Source: Gimesia alba
Lineage (GTDB): Bacteria > Planctomycetota > Planctomycetia > Planctomycetales > Planctomycetaceae
NCBI RefSeq assembly: GCF_007744675.1
Contig: NZ_CP036269.1
Coordinates: 3,947,546 to 4,011,545 of the forward strand
Length of the DNA stretch: 64,000 nucleotides
Reading direction: 5' to 3'
The notes beneath the pieces are model-generated. The model was not told the origin of the DNA and ran no database searches. It worked only from the letters and a program-made list of their open reading frames with translations. Both the position numbers and the translations under genes were made by a program. This document shows positions 17,653-27,304 of this stretch, piece by piece. The stretch's first letter is position 1. Each line of letters opens with the position of its first letter.

Positions 17653-17683
17653 TAGCCGAAGGACGTTCGCCCCGGTTCGCCCC
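17653..17683. repeat. Degenerate relative of the palindromic repeat, copy 2
   Basis: TTAGCCGAAGGACGTTCGCC, then CCGGTTCGCCC, resembles the first element about 60 bases to the left (TAGCCG..., then an ACG core, then a GC-rich arm). The symmetry is poor, consistent with a decayed copy. Confidence 0.35.
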
Positions 17684-17772
17684 ATTTCCAAAGAGACATT
17701 TAAATTAAGAAACGCTGCCTGGCCGCCGTTTTACCCGATCACGATACTCGTATTTATTATCTTCACACATAG

Positions 17773-17805
17773 TATCTTGACATTAAGATATATTCCGTCT
17801 ATGAT
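17773..17805 (+). promoter_or_regulatory. MarR promoter with overlapping operator
   Basis: A consensus -35 TTGACA (17777-17782), a 17-base spacer and -10 TATGAT (17800-17805), 43 bases before the MarR start. The inverted repeat TATCTT (17773-17778) / AAGATA (17785-17790), extended to TATCTTGA-CA-TTAAGATA with one mismatch, is a classic MarR-family operator shape. It overlaps the -35, so autorepression is likely. Confidence 0.7.
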
Positions 17806-17847
17806 TCTACTACAAAACAAAAATCCGCTGAAACAGGGCCAGACTTC

Positions 17848-18354
17848 ATGGACAAGGACTTCATCGACCATTTAATCAGTCAATGGAAATCCGAACGACC
17901 GGATCTCGATGCTACGCCGATGGCGGTCGTCGGTCGCATTTTAAGGCTGTCAACGCACTTGGATCGACGTGTTAATGAAGTCTTGAAACCGTTCGGCCTG
18001 GCACTATGGGGGTTCGATATTCTGGCAACACTCCGTCGCTCCGGCAGTCCCTACGCCATGACACCTACGGAGCTAATGGATGCCGTGATGCTCTCATCAG
18101 GTGCCATGACAAACCGCATTGATCGTCTGGAGCAACTCGGTTTCGTTGAACGCCAACCCTCGCCCAGCGACCGTCGCTCTCTTCAAGTGAAGCTCACCAA
18201 ACGGGGACGAAAAATCATCGACGAAGCTATAGCGGCCCGCTTTGAGGAAGCAGACCAGGCCCAGACTAGTCTGAAGAAACAAGACCGCAAACAACTCGCA
18301 GATCTGTTGCGGGTTCTATTAGACAATCTGGAACACAAAGACACATCATCTTAA
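17848..18354 (+). CDS. MarR-family transcriptional regulator
   Basis: 168 residues, the normal MarR length. A helical dimerisation start (LSTHLDRRVNEVLKPFGLALWGFDIL) is followed by the winged helix: MTPTELMDAVMLSSGAMTNRIDRLEQLGFV, then the wing RQPSPSDRRSLQVKLTKRG with the conserved DRR. The C-terminal helix completes the dimer interface. Such proteins release DNA on binding a phenolic or oxidised ligand; the ligand is not deducible. The VOC gene starts 14 bases downstream and is very probably the controlled gene. The promoter upstream carries a matching palindrome. Confidence 0.9.
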   Translation: MDKDFIDHLISQWKSERPDLDATPMAVVGRILRLSTHLDRRVNEVLKPFGLALWGFDILATLRRSGSPYAMTPTELMDAVMLSSGAMTNRIDRLEQLGFVERQPSPSDRRSLQVKLTKRGRKIIDEAIAARFEEADQAQTSLKKQDRKQLADLLRVLLDNLEHKDTSS

Positions 18355-18368
18355 GAAGGAGTTAAGCA

Positions 18369-18854
18369 ATGAAAAACACTGGAAAACGCCTGGGAGAATT
18401 AGTTCTCCGTACCGAAAACGTGGAACGCATGACCGATTTTTATTGCAATGTGATCGGCCTCGAACTCTATGCCCGTTTTGCTAGTGGCAACTTTCTGAAA
18501 GTCGCTGACGATTTCGAAGGTCATCCCCAGCTACTCGCCATCTTCGATCAATCGTGGGAATTCAGCGGCCCGAAAGACATTGATCCAAAGCATGCCCAGA
18601 CAAAAAACGGCTCGCTACATCATTTTGCCTTTGCCATGGAACAGCACGAATTTGACCGCGAGAAAAAGCGTCTGAAAGACCTGGGACAGAATCTACAATT
18701 CACAGAGCACAAACAATTCGGCTGGCACTCAATCTATCTACACGACCCCGATGGGAACTCTGTCGAATTCGTCTGTTACGACAAGACAATTCTCGATGAG
18801 GCAGCAAACCAGAGTGTGCGACAGCAGGCAAGTAAAACACCAGCAAAAATATGA
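18369..18854 (+). CDS. VOC-family (glyoxalase/dioxygenase-like) protein
   Basis: 161 residues, one vicinal-oxygen-chelate domain made of two beta-alpha-beta3 halves. Likely metal ligands are H75-H76 region (NGSLHHFAFAM) and E in DPDGNSVEFVCYD near the C-terminus. The sequence LGELVLRTENVERMTDFYCNVIGLEL is the usual opening of catechol-2,3-dioxygenase or glyoxalase-like single-domain proteins. A good ribosome site (AAGGAG) precedes the ATG. Co-transcribed with the MarR gene, so a role in handling a small aromatic or electrophilic compound is plausible. The exact reaction is unknown. Confidence 0.85.
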   Translation: MKNTGKRLGELVLRTENVERMTDFYCNVIGLELYARFASGNFLKVADDFEGHPQLLAIFDQSWEFSGPKDIDPKHAQTKNGSLHHFAFAMEQHEFDREKKRLKDLGQNLQFTEHKQFGWHSIYLHDPDGNSVEFVCYDKTILDEAANQSVRQQASKTPAKI

Positions 18855-18991
18855 CTGCTGCATTTTCACTATAGAGAAAGAAAGACAGGACAATTCCTTA
18901 GTACAGGTTCGAACAACTTGAATCGCATTCGTGTCCTGTTCCTGTTAACCGATTTACCATCCTCGTTCTTTAATTCCCGAGTCTACGCATT

Positions 18992-19306
18992 ATGAGAAAA
19001 GCAGAAGTCGAAATCTACTCAGACCAGTCTAATTATGCCGTCATGCGACATCCTGGCCGAAACTTCCCTGGTGCTTTAATTCAGGGAGATTCGTTGAAGA
19101 TACTCTGCCGCACCGCAGACTCAGTCCGCCAGGAACTGGACAGTGGTGATTTAGAAGAAGCCAGAGCAGAACTTGATACACTCCGAGAACTACTTTGGGG
19201 GCGACTGCAACATTACCAGGCAGTCTTGGAAGGACATCACCTAGAACTGCCTTTCAGTAAAGGCATCACGCCCCAACCACCACTCGAAGAATATGATGAT
19301 GAGTGA
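18992..19306 (+). CDS. Small conserved hypothetical protein, possibly DUF6959
   Basis: 104 residues, soluble and acidic at the C-terminus (EEYDDE). The N-terminal YSDQSNYAVMRHPGRNFPGALIQGDSLKIL resembles the DUF6959 family signature (RxPGRxFPGxxxQGDSL), from memory. No ribosome site is obvious before the ATG. It stands alone, with 137 bases before it and a convergent gene after it. Function unknown. Confidence 0.6.
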   Translation: MRKAEVEIYSDQSNYAVMRHPGRNFPGALIQGDSLKILCRTADSVRQELDSGDLEEARAELDTLRELLWGRLQHYQAVLEGHHLELPFSKGITPQPPLEEYDDE

Positions 19307-19402
19307 TATGAGAAAATTCAGAAGATGAACTCCTCTTATAATCAAGTCCAACCTCGTCATTGAGCCAGTACATCAACCCGAGATACCAAATACCCCACTT
19401 CG

Positions 19403-20329
19403 TTACCGCGGTGGTCTCCCTGCGATAAGGATCATTTTTTGGTTGGCCCAAGTTAACTCTCGTCCTCCAGCGGTAAAGCTTACATCTCCACCACGGCACC
19501 GAAGTCTTCGCTTCCCATCTTTTACCAGGAAATACCAGTCAAAAGTCGTCCAATAGTCTGAAGTGTAACGCGGCGAATTGACGCGATTGTTGGTATAGAA
19601 AATAAAGTCCTTACCATCAGTTGTTTTATAGACAGCCTGCCGTTGCACACGGATAAACTGCAGCTTCCAATACTTCCGGTTCACCGGCTTCCCTTTTCCG
19701 GTGAGCACATTATCCGGTTTCTCCACAAACGCGACGCGACCAAATTGCGGGTCGAGAAAATTCACGATCACCGAACGGCCATGGAATTCATAGGTCCCGA
19801 TCTTACGGTCGCCATCCAGCACGAGATTGTTCGGCGTAAAGTCACACGTCAGCCGGATAAATTTGTTGGTACCGGGAAGGACAGCCACCAACTCCCATAA
19901 ATCAACAATCGAATCCTTCAATGCGATGGCTGGTTTCGTGCCAATCAATGATTCTCCTGCAGTTTTCGGCATCAGAACCGGCGCAACAATTTTGCTCTTG
20001 AGCGTGACGCCATTCATTAACACGCGCGCATGAAGATTCCAACCACCGATCCAGTTCCCTCTGTAATAAGTTCCACTTGCATGAGAGGATGCGCTTCCTT
20101 CCCTGCCAAAGTCAACCTTATCCCGAATCAAGGTCCAGGGAAGCCCTTTCGCTGTTTTACCATCTGACATCAGGGCCAGCCGACCGTTGGCATCTAGATT
20201 TCGACGATAAGTCGAGACAACTTCCCAGAGGGCGAGTTGCTCCGCTGCTAAAATAGATCCTGCTTCACAACTCAAAAAAAATATTATAATAAAGCTAAGT
20301 TGTTTTACCTGCGAACTGATGACTATCAT
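19403..20329 (-). CDS. Secreted hypothetical protein
   Basis: 308 residues with a hydrophobic signal sequence (about 9-28, ending ILAAE). The mature part is rich in Trp, Tyr and beta-type segments (SGTYYRGNWIGGWNLHARVLMNG; YTSDYWTTFDWYFLVKDGKRRLRC). I do not recognise a family. It lies downstream of the polysaccharide-lyase-like gene on the same strand, with 248 bases between them, so a shared transcript is possible but not shown. Confidence 0.6.
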   Translation of the reverse strand: MIVISSQVKQLSFIIIFFLSCEAGSILAAEQLALWEVVSTYRRNLDANGRLALMSDGKTAKGLPWTLIRDKVDFGREGSASSHASGTYYRGNWIGGWNLHARVLMNGVTLKSKIVAPVLMPKTAGESLIGTKPAIALKDSIVDLWELVAVLPGTNKFIRLTCDFTPNNLVLDGDRKIGTYEFHGRSVIVNFLDPQFGRVAFVEKPDNVLTGKGKPVNRKYWKLQFIRVQRQAVYKTTDGKDFIFYTNNRVNSPRYTSDYWTTFDWYFLVKDGKRRLRCRGGDVSFTAGGRELTWANQKMILIAGRPPR

Positions 20330-20577
20330 TTAGTCCATACCTCGATCAAACTGAAGCTAATACAAAACATACCTAGATGACAACAATGTGAACATAGGAC
20401 ACCAAGGACCCTTTTGTCAACCATGTCATGTTTGCATACATTCCAAAAAAAGAGATTCCCGCTTCAGTAAAAATGAGGGATAATTAACATAAATCGAGCG
20501 GTCACAAAGCAAATAAACTGACAGTTTTGTGGAATCCGATCCGTTGCGGATTGGTCTCCCTGTGAGCCTGGTGGTTC

Positions 20578-21390
20578 TCAGTGCGAACGAGTTCTCATAT
20601 CAACCACTTTCGTCGAAATCTCACTTAACAGTGAGAAGCAAGAACGTCGAGGAGCCCATGACTTATTGCTGCCACCATAAAACGTCTGAAAGAGTAGACT
20701 GTCAACGGAGATCTCTTTCGTTTGACGCCACTTCATGTTCGAGCGACGAATTACGTGTCGGAATTTGCCTGTTGAGGCATCACCGATCCATACGTCCAAC
20801 GATCCATCGGCGCGACCGGGCGTATTCATGCCAACTCTGAGCCGTACCAGAACGGACTGCCCCTGCTGAAATCGAAAATCGGAGGGAAAAGGAAAACGTT
20901 CCCCATATTTTTCCGGTTGATGCATGTGATACACATACGCTTCAGCACGACCATCCGCGCGCCACATGAGTCTGGCGGAAAATCCATTCGTCCCATTTGC
21001 GCGATTACCTCCAGTAACAGACTCCGGTCCACCACACAACCCAGGCAACTTGCCTCCTTTCACCCAGTCAAAATTCTTACTGAAGGTGACCTGGTATGCC
21101 AATTCTACGGTGTCCGCTGGCTGTATCGGCGAGCGCCAGCCAATGCCTCCCTTTTCAGGCCCAATCTCTCCTACTGCATAGTCGACCCGATACGCGGCCC
21201 CGTTTTTGGTTTTCACGACCGAAAGATGTCCCTCCCGGACGCCGTCTTCATAGCGACAACCGGGCCAGTCACGCTTCCATTTTTTGACGGTGCAGACACC
21301 GAAATCAGGTCGGATAACGACTTTCTGAATCTCTTGCGCAAACGCAGGTTGAGCATTGAGCAGTATCAGTAAGACGAAAGTAACACGCAT
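20578..21390 (-). CDS. Secreted polysaccharide-lyase-14-like protein
   Basis: 270 residues with a signal peptide to about 18 (QPAFA). The mature part follows the PL14 (alginate/glucuronan lyase-type jelly roll) pattern: KGGKLPGLCGG, NGFSARLMWRADGRAEAYVYH, a basic VRLRVGMNTPGRADG strand, and LLFQTFYGGSNKSWAP. Likely degrades or binds acidic polysaccharide outside the cell. The family normally ends shortly after SWAP with an aromatic-FDDF-type strand. Here the sequence becomes unlike the family (RRSCFSLLSEISTKVV), while another frame reads DFDESG, so a C-terminal frameshift is possible. Confidence 0.65.
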   Translation of the reverse strand: MRVTFVLLILLNAQPAFAQEIQKVVIRPDFGVCTVKKWKRDWPGCRYEDGVREGHLSVVKTKNGAAYRVDYAVGEIGPEKGGIGWRSPIQPADTVELAYQVTFSKNFDWVKGGKLPGLCGGPESVTGGNRANGTNGFSARLMWRADGRAEAYVYHMHQPEKYGERFPFPSDFRFQQGQSVLVRLRVGMNTPGRADGSLDVWIGDASTGKFRHVIRRSNMKWRQTKEISVDSLLFQTFYGGSNKSWAPRRSCFSLLSEISTKVVDMRTRSH

Positions 21391-21487
21391 TCTTGGCCTC
21401 AGTAGAAAACGCTGCTATCGATAGCAAATATAAAGTATCGTGAATAAACAAACTTCGCTTCTTGACATCTTTTCAGAGAGAGAGGTG

Positions 21488-22030
21488 TTAGCTGCCACCT
21501 TCGTACTCTAGAGTATCGTCCCAATATTTCGTAAACAGGTTAGGATACTTCTCTTTTAAAACAGAAGCTGGTGGCCAATGATTTTCAACATCTGGTTCAG
21601 TTGGATATTCATAGTGCTCTTCCAGTTCTTCAACTTCACCTTCATAAGCTTCCTCGCATACATACAATAGAGGCTCGCCATTGATTTCTTCTACGGGATC
21701 ATTCACGTTAATAAATGAAGCCAAATAATCCGGGTTTTCTAGAGTTCTCTCAAAACGTTCCTGCCCGTTTAAAATGATCCAATTCCTGAAATCTTCGAAC
21801 ACGTCATCAGAAACGTAATGGAGAATAATGTAACAAGCCTTAATAAGATCCCAAGTGTAAGCCTGATTGAGAATCACTCTATGAATATTGTGAAACTTAA
21901 TCAGTTCCTCTTTACTTTTTGATGAAAGCGATTCTGCTATCGCCTCACATTGCTCGTCAGGATCAATAGAATCAGGTGATCCTGCGTTTTCAATAATGGT
22001 CCAAAATTCTTTTTCGTTCATTGACGTCAC
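21488..22030 (-). CDS. DUF4240 domain protein
   Basis: 180 residues, soluble and strongly acidic. It opens MNEKEFWTIIE and contains SDDVFEDFRNWIILNGQERFERTLENPDYLASF, which match the DUF4240 family. The C-terminal third is rich in Glu (EEAYEGEVEELEEHYEYPTEPD) and ends with a segment typical of family members (ASVLKEKYPNLFTKYWDD). An alternative start is three codons downstream. Function of the family is unknown; some members occur near polymorphic-toxin or immunity genes, but I see no toxin here. Confidence 0.8.
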   Translation of the reverse strand: MTSMNEKEFWTIIENAGSPDSIDPDEQCEAIAESLSSKSKEELIKFHNIHRVILNQAYTWDLIKACYIILHYVSDDVFEDFRNWIILNGQERFERTLENPDYLASFINVNDPVEEINGEPLLYVCEEAYEGEVEELEEHYEYPTEPDVENHWPPASVLKEKYPNLFTKYWDDTLEYEGGS

Positions 22031-22248
22031 CTCGCAAATGCAACATGTGAGTTTCTTACATCGCCTTGGTCTCGCATGATCCTATTTCAGAACCAGTATG
22101 TGCAAATGCTCGATTATCTGATCGAAGAAGAGGCATTAGACCAAGTTTCTCACACCCATGATGTTGACTATGTTACTCATCGTGAACAGACACTCCAAGA
22201 GGCGATTTATAAACTCTATTCAACACGACAGAGAAAACTCGCTGGTGC

Positions 22249-22290
22249 AAAAGAAAAGCCGTTGTGCTGTCAGTAACAACGCAACGGCTT
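22249..22290 (-). terminator. Rho-independent terminator of tRNA-Ser
   Basis: On the minus strand AAGCCGTTG (22290-22282) pairs exactly with CAACGGCTT (22264-22256) across a 17-base loop. TTCTTTT follows. It begins 11 bases after the tRNA 3' end. Confidence 0.75.
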
Positions 22291-22300
22291 TCATTGGGAA

Positions 22301-22385
<85 letters not shown>

Positions 22386-22386
22386 A

Positions 22387-22418
22387 GAAGCCCGAAATTC
22401 CTTCAAGGACTGGGCTTC
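22387..22418 (-). other. Leader stem-loop directly before tRNA-Ser
   Basis: GAAGCCC (22387-22393) and GGGCTTC (22412-22418) form a perfect 7-base stem. Given the promoter placement, almost the whole 5' leader of the pre-tRNA would be this stem-loop, ending one base from the mature tRNA. It may guide RNase P or protect the 5' end. Confidence 0.5.
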
Positions 22419-22425
22419 GGACGAG

Positions 22426-22454
22426 AGTATATAGTCTCGTCCCAGGCTTGTAAA
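22426..22454 (-). promoter_or_regulatory. Promoter of tRNA-Ser
   Basis: Minus strand -35 TTTACA (22449-22454), 17-base spacer, -10 TATACT (22426-22431), each five of six to consensus. The -10 sits inside an 8-base inverted repeat (GGACGAGA at 22419-22426, TCTCGTCC at 22435-22442). The bases after the -10 are GC-rich, as in stringently controlled stable-RNA promoters. Confidence 0.7.
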
Positions 22455-22698
22455 GTCTCATAATTATTTGGATTTATACTTACTTCGGCCATTTTCTGCA
22501 TTGATTTCCTGTGAAATCGAACAGGGAAGAAAGGTTTTTGAAAAATCAGTCGCTGGAAACCTATTCTGCCACTTACCTGACCCATTTCTTTTGCTAAAAC
22601 TAGCTATCAGCGTCGATACCGTGAGATCTGACGCTCAGGCTGTTTACCTGATTCGACAAACACGTATTTAAGATATACACAACTCGAGGAAGCCCTTT

Positions 22699-23352
22699 AT
22701 GTCGGAGCGAGGAAAAGTCCATCTGAATATGATCGTCACCAAGACCGGCGATCAGGGGGAAACATTTCTGAATGACGGCTCGCGAGTTCCCAAAACGTCC
22801 CCGAGGATCAAAGCTCTTTCACAGATTGAGCAAATCGCTGTGAAACTGGGATATTTCATTGATGCCTGTGACCTGGATGTGCTGCACCTGCCACTGCCTG
22901 AAGGATCAACATGTCAGATCAATCTGACCCAGATCGCCAACTCATTTCAACAGGAAATGTACGATCTCGGGTCTGACATCAGCACTCCCATCACAGATGA
23001 TGAAACCGCGTCACGTTTTCCAATGGAAAGAGTCGAAGAGCTGACAGCTCTCATCGCTGACCTCACCCCTGCCCTCGAACCACTGGATTCGTTTATCCTG
23101 CCGCAGGGAAGTCTGCCGGTTGTGATTTCGCACGATATCAGAACCACGATACGCCAGGCCGAAATTCAAGTCTGGGAAATTGAGGAAGCCATCAACCCCG
23201 CTGTCCCTCAATACCTCAATCGGCTATCGGATTTCTGGTTTGTTTTAGGTCGGATCTTGCACTTTGACGACCAACAGTCTGATGAAGCCGAAATTAAAAA
23301 ATGGGACCCCAATCAGACACACGCCCGTGGCATCCAGATCCAGAAACCCTGA
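22699..23352 (+). CDS. Divergent PduO-type cob(I)alamin adenosyltransferase homologue
   Basis: 217 residues. The N-terminal TKTGDQGETFLNDGSRVPK is the PduO-type ATR nucleotide loop, and SDFWFVLGR near the C-terminus with YLNRLSD (N174) is the family's last motif. ATR transfers adenosyl from ATP to cob(I)alamin. However, the segment expected as GTVDELN reads SQIEQIA (41-47), and the expected RRAER helix motif reads R152-QAEI, so several residues conserved in active enzymes are changed. It may be a cobalamin-binding or structural paralogue rather than an enzyme. GAGGAAG precedes the ATG. It converges with metH, a B12-dependent enzyme gene. Confidence 0.75.
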   Translation: MSERGKVHLNMIVTKTGDQGETFLNDGSRVPKTSPRIKALSQIEQIAVKLGYFIDACDLDVLHLPLPEGSTCQINLTQIANSFQQEMYDLGSDISTPITDDETASRFPMERVEELTALIADLTPALEPLDSFILPQGSLPVVISHDIRTTIRQAEIQVWEIEEAINPAVPQYLNRLSDFWFVLGRILHFDDQQSDEAEIKKWDPNQTHARGIQIQKP

Positions 23353-23369
23353 GCTTCAATAAAGTTTGA

Positions 23370-26300
23370 TTAGTTATCATCCAACAGTACCGGACGTAAC
23401 CAGCGTGTGATCTCGTCCATACTCATCCCTTTGCGTTCTGCCAGCGAAGCCAGCTGGTCTTTATCAATTTTTCCTGTATGGAAATATCGCGATTCCGGAT
23501 AGGAAAAATACCAGCCGGAAACGGCAGCCGCCGGATACATGGCAAAATGCTCGGTCAACTCAACGCCGATTTCGCTCTCGGCATTCAACATTTCAAACAG
23601 AGTATCTTTTTCCGTGTGGTCTGGGCACGCCGGATATCCGGGCGCCGGACGGATGCCGGTATATTCTTCTTTGATTAGTGCTTCGTTGTCCATTTCTTCG
23701 TCAGGTACGTAGCCCCAGTACTCTTTTCTGACCCGTTCATGCAAGTGTTCGGCAAATGCTTCCGCCAGCCGATCCGCCAGTGCTTTGACCATGATGCTGT
23801 TGTAGTCATCGTGGGCCTCTTCAAAAGATTTCGCCAACTCTTCAGCACCGATTCCCGCTGTGACGACAAATCCACCCACGTAATCAATCTTGCCACTCTC
23901 TTTTGGTGCAATGAAATCGGCCAGTGACATTAGTGGCTTTTCTTCCTGTCCCCGTTTGCGAATCTGTTGTCGAATGTGATGTAGTCGAGCGATGACCTTC
24001 GTACGGCTCGTATCCTCATAAACTTCGATATCATCTCCGTTCACACGATTTGCCGGCCAGAAGCCAATCACAGCGCGTGCCGTCAACAGTTTCTCGTCGA
24101 TGATTTTCTTTAGCATCGTTTGTGCATTGTCGTACAACTCGCGAGCCGCCTCGCCGATGATTTCATCCTCAAGAATCTTGGGATATTTTCCGACCAGATC
24201 CCAACTGATAAAAAACGGAGTCCAGTCGATATAATTGACCAGCTTTTCCAACGGATATTCATCGAGCACTTTTGTGCCGGTAAATACAGGTGCGGGAGGC
24301 GTGTAACTCTCCCAGTCAATCTGCAGCCCCTGCTTCACCGCTTCCTCGTAAGGCACGGGAGTTCCCTGTGGTTTGCGATTGGCAACGCGTTCGCGAACCG
24401 TCACATACTCTTCTCTGATTTTTGCGACATAAGCAGCATGCTGTTCGTCCGAGATTAACGCCGCAGCGACTCCCACCGCCCGCGAGGCGTCGGGTACATA
24501 GACCACCTGATTCCGCTTGTACTGCGGTTCAATTTTGACCGCCGTATGTGCCTTGGACGTGGTCGCCCCCCCGATCATTAAGGGCAGATCCAATTCCAGA
24601 CGTTCCATTTCACTGGCGACGGTCACCATCTCATCCAGTGAAGGAGTAATCAAGCCCGACAGACCAATCACATCACATTCTTTTTCGCGGGCCGTCTGCA
24701 GAATCGTCTCGCAGGGAACCATCACCCCCAGATCAATCACTTCAAAATTGTTACACTGCAAGACGACGCCCACAATGTTTTTCCCAATATCGTGTACGTC
24801 CCCTTTCACAGTCGCCATCAAAATGCGGCCGTTGGGTTTGCTCGCTTCTGTCTTTTCTTCTTCAATGAAGGGTTGCAGATAAGCCACTGCCTGCTTCATG
24901 ACCCGTGCCGACTTCACTACCTGAGGCAGAAACATTTTTCCCGCACCAAACAAGTCGCCGACCACATTCATCCCGTCCATTAACGGGCCTTCAATCACAT
25001 CCAGCGGCCGATTCAACTCCTGCCGTGCCAACTCGGCATCTTCCACAATGTAGGTTGAGATCCCCTTCACCAAAGCATGTTCGATCCGCTTTGTTACCGG
25101 TAATTCCCGCCAGGACAAGTCCTCTGTTTTCCCGGCTCCTGCTTTACCGTCACCTCGATACTGTTCGGCAATCTCTAATAACGCCTCGGTTCCCTCCGGG
25201 GTCCGATTCAGAATGACATCTTCGACTTTTTCTTTCAATTCTGCCGGTAAATCATCATAGACAGCCAACTGGCTGGCATTCACAATGCCCATGTTCATGC
25301 CGGCACGGATTGCATGATACAGAAACACAGAGTGAATGGCCTCGCGAACCGCATTGTTCCCGCGAAATGAAAACGAAACGTTCGAAACACCACCGGAAAC
25401 ACTGACATAAGGCAGGTTCTGACGAATCCAAGCTGTTGCTTCAATAAAATCAACCGCATAATTGTTATGCTCTTCGATGCCGGTTGCCACGGCAAAGATG
25501 TTCGGATCGAAAATGATATCCTGCGGTGCAAAATCCAATTGATTCACCAATAATCGATACGAACGTTCGCAGATTTCAATCTTGCGCTCTTTGGTATCAG
25601 CCTGTCCGTCCTCATCAAAGGCCATCACGACCACAGCAGCGCCGTACAGCTGACACAGACGCGCCCGTTCTAAAAACTCAGCCTCGCCCTCTTTCAGACT
25701 GATCGAGTTGACGATTGGTTTCCCTTGAATGCATTTGAGACCTGCTTCGATGACTTCCCATTTCGAAGAGTCCACCATCACCGGAACGCGGGCAATATCG
25801 GGTTCGGTCGCAACCAGATTCAGGAACGTCGTCATGGCAGCCACGGCATCCAGCATGCCTTCATCCATATTGACGTCCATGATATGAGCGCCGTTTTGCA
25901 CCTGCTGTAACGCTACTTCTAATGCCGCCTCAAAATTGTCCTCTTTAATCAGCCGCTTGAATCGGGCAGAACCAGTCACGTTGCAACGTTCGCCTACATT
26001 CACAAACAGACTGTCTTTGGTCACATTGAACGGCTCCAATCCGGAGAGGCGTAACGCCGGTTCGATCTCGGGTATCTTGCGCGGCGGGTGCTTCTCCATT
26101 GCCTGAGCGATCGCTTTAATATGGGCCGGGGTCGTTCCGCAACAGCCTCCCAGAATATTCAGAAAGCCGCTACTGGCAAATTCATCAACAACCTTAGCCA
26201 TCTCAGCAGCACTTTGATCGTATTCACCAAATTCATTCGGCAGACCCGCATTCGGATGTGCCGACACATATGTGTTTGACACACGCGACATTTCTTTTAC

Positions 26301-27080
26301 ATATTGCCGCAGTTCCTGCGCTCCTAACGCACAATTCAATCCGATTGAAAACGGCTTGGCATGCGAGAGAGAATTCCAGAACGCCTCGGTCGTCTGTCCT
26401 GAGAGTGTCCGGCCAGAAGCATCCGTGATGGTCCCGGAAATCATAATCGGCAGTTCGATATTTTCGCGCTGAAAATAGGTCCGTACGGCAAACACGGCTG
26501 CTTTGGCGTTCAGCGTGTCAAAGATCGTCTCGATCAGGATCAGATCAGCGCCCCCTTTGACCAGCCCGTCGATCGATTCCAGATAATTTTCGACGAGCTC
26601 ATCATACGTGACGTTCCGTGCTCCCGGGTCATTCACATCCGGTGAAATTGAACAGGTGCGGCTTGTGGGCCCTAAAACCCCTGCCACCCAGCGCGGTTTG
26701 TCGGGAGTCTGCTTCGTGATTTCATCGGCGGCAGCCCGTGCCAGTTGTGCGGAAGCCAGATTTAGTTCGTGGACCAGCGATTCCATTTCGTAATCGCTCT
26801 GTGACAAACGCGTCCCGTTAAACGTGTTTGTCTCGATGATATCCGCCCCGGCTTCCAGATACTCACGATGGATTTCCTGGATGATCTGCGGTTGCGTCAG
26901 TGAGAGCAGGTCATTATTGCCGGCAATATCCATATGGTAGTCGGCAAAGCGTTCTCCCCGGTAATCCGCCTCTTTGAGCTTATGGTTCTGAATCATCGTC
27001 CCCATCGCCCCATCCAGAATCAAGATCCGTTCCTGAATGGCAGTATAGAGAGCTTCAATACGAGCAGAGCGATCGGACAT
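23370..27080 (-). CDS. metH: Cobalamin-dependent methionine synthase
   Basis: 1236 residues, full length for the family. The order is the homocysteine-binding domain (about 1-330, with zinc ligands in the [11 protein letters not shown] segment), the pterin-binding domain for methyltetrahydrofolate (about 360-620, [17 protein letters not shown]), the cap domain, and the B12-binding domain with the lower-axial-ligand motif [14 protein letters not shown] near residue 765. The C-terminal activation domain (about 900-1236) has [12 protein letters not shown] for S-adenosylmethionine. It transfers methyl from folate to homocysteine in the cytosol. I searched the 224 bases upstream by eye for a cobalamin or SAM/SAH riboswitch and saw none. 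Confidence 0.97.
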   Translation of the reverse strand: MSDRSARIEALYTAIQERILILDGAMGTMIQNHKLKEADYRGERFADYHMDIAGNNDLLSLTQPQIIQEIHREYLEAGADIIETNTFNGTRLSQSDYEMESLVHELNLASAQLARAAADEITKQTPDKPRWVAGVLGPTSRTCSISPDVNDPGARNVTYDELVENYLESIDGLVKGGADLILIETIFDTLNAKAAVFAVRTYFQRENIELPIMISGTITDASGRTLSGQTTEAFWNSLSHAKPFSIGLNCALGAQELRQYVKEMSRVSNTYVSAHPNAGLPNEFGEYDQSAAEMAKVVDEFASSGFLNILGGCCGTTPAHIKAIAQAMEKHPPRKIPEIEPALRLSGLEPFNVTKDSLFVNVGERCNVTGSARFKRLIKEDNFEAALEVALQQVQNGAHIMDVNMDEGMLDAVAAMTTFLNLVATEPDIARVPVMVDSSKWEVIEAGLKCIQGKPIVNSISLKEGEAEFLERARLCQLYGAAVVVMAFDEDGQADTKERKIEICERSYRLLVNQLDFAPQDIIFDPNIFAVATGIEEHNNYAVDFIEATAWIRQNLPYVSVSGGVSNVSFSFRGNNAVREAIHSVFLYHAIRAGMNMGIVNASQLAVYDDLPAELKEKVEDVILNRTPEGTEALLEIAEQYRGDGKAGAGKTEDLSWRELPVTKRIEHALVKGISTYIVEDAELARQELNRPLDVIEGPLMDGMNVVGDLFGAGKMFLPQVVKSARVMKQAVAYLQPFIEEEKTEASKPNGRILMATVKGDVHDIGKNIVGVVLQCNNFEVIDLGVMVPCETILQTAREKECDVIGLSGLITPSLDEMVTVASEMERLELDLPLMIGGATTSKAHTAVKIEPQYKRNQVVYVPDASRAVGVAAALISDEQHAAYVAKIREEYVTVRERVANRKPQGTPVPYEEAVKQGLQIDWESYTPPAPVFTGTKVLDEYPLEKLVNYIDWTPFFISWDLVGKYPKILEDEIIGEAARELYDNAQTMLKKIIDEKLLTARAVIGFWPANRVNGDDIEVYEDTSRTKVIARLHHIRQQIRKRGQEEKPLMSLADFIAPKESGKIDYVGGFVVTAGIGAEELAKSFEEAHDDYNSIMVKALADRLAEAFAEHLHERVRKEYWGYVPDEEMDNEALIKEEYTGIRPAPGYPACPDHTEKDTLFEMLNAESEIGVELTEHFAMYPAAAVSGWYFSYPESRYFHTGKIDKDQLASLAERKGMSMDEITRWLRPVLLDDN

Positions 27081-27304
27081 ACTTCTAAAACCTGTACTCT
27101 ATTTTGAGAATCGTAGTGCCAGCCTGGTAAATGACAGCACCGAAACACTTGTGAATTAGTTGAATTTACGCTGTAAAACAGAACCAATGCAGACAACCAC
27201 CGTCAGACTAAATAATGACACTCAGAATCGTGACCGGGGCGCGCGGCATCAGTGATGCATTCTAGCAAATCAACGAAAAAGCGAAACTGCGTGCGGCCTG
27301 CTTT

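Larger units (their letters stand above)
16687..17847. other. Long intergenic region between protease and MarR genes
   Basis: About 1.16 kb without a convincing gene. It contains a short perfect hairpin at 17374-17390, two palindrome-type elements at 17591-17683, and the MarR promoter at 17777-17805. Minus-strand open frames run through it but have no family signature, are Cys-rich and irregular, and are not supported by a ribosome site. Confidence 0.6.
22386..22698. other. Intergenic region between tRNA-Ser and the adenosyltransferase-like gene
   Basis: 313 bases. The first 70 hold the tRNA leader stem-loop and promoter. The remainder has no recognisable gene or B12 riboswitch signature; GAGGAAG just before 22699 is the ribosome site for the next gene. 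Confidence 0.6.

Noticed and set aside
22076-22276. A 66-residue open frame between the DUF4240 gene and tRNA-Ser
   Set aside because: No ribosome site; its end lies inside the tRNA-Ser terminator stem. No recognisable family.
27081-27304. Possible cobalamin or SAM/SAH riboswitch before metH
   Set aside because: No B12 box or SAH-type core sequence is present; only a short hairpin GCATC-AGT-GATGC near 27247.
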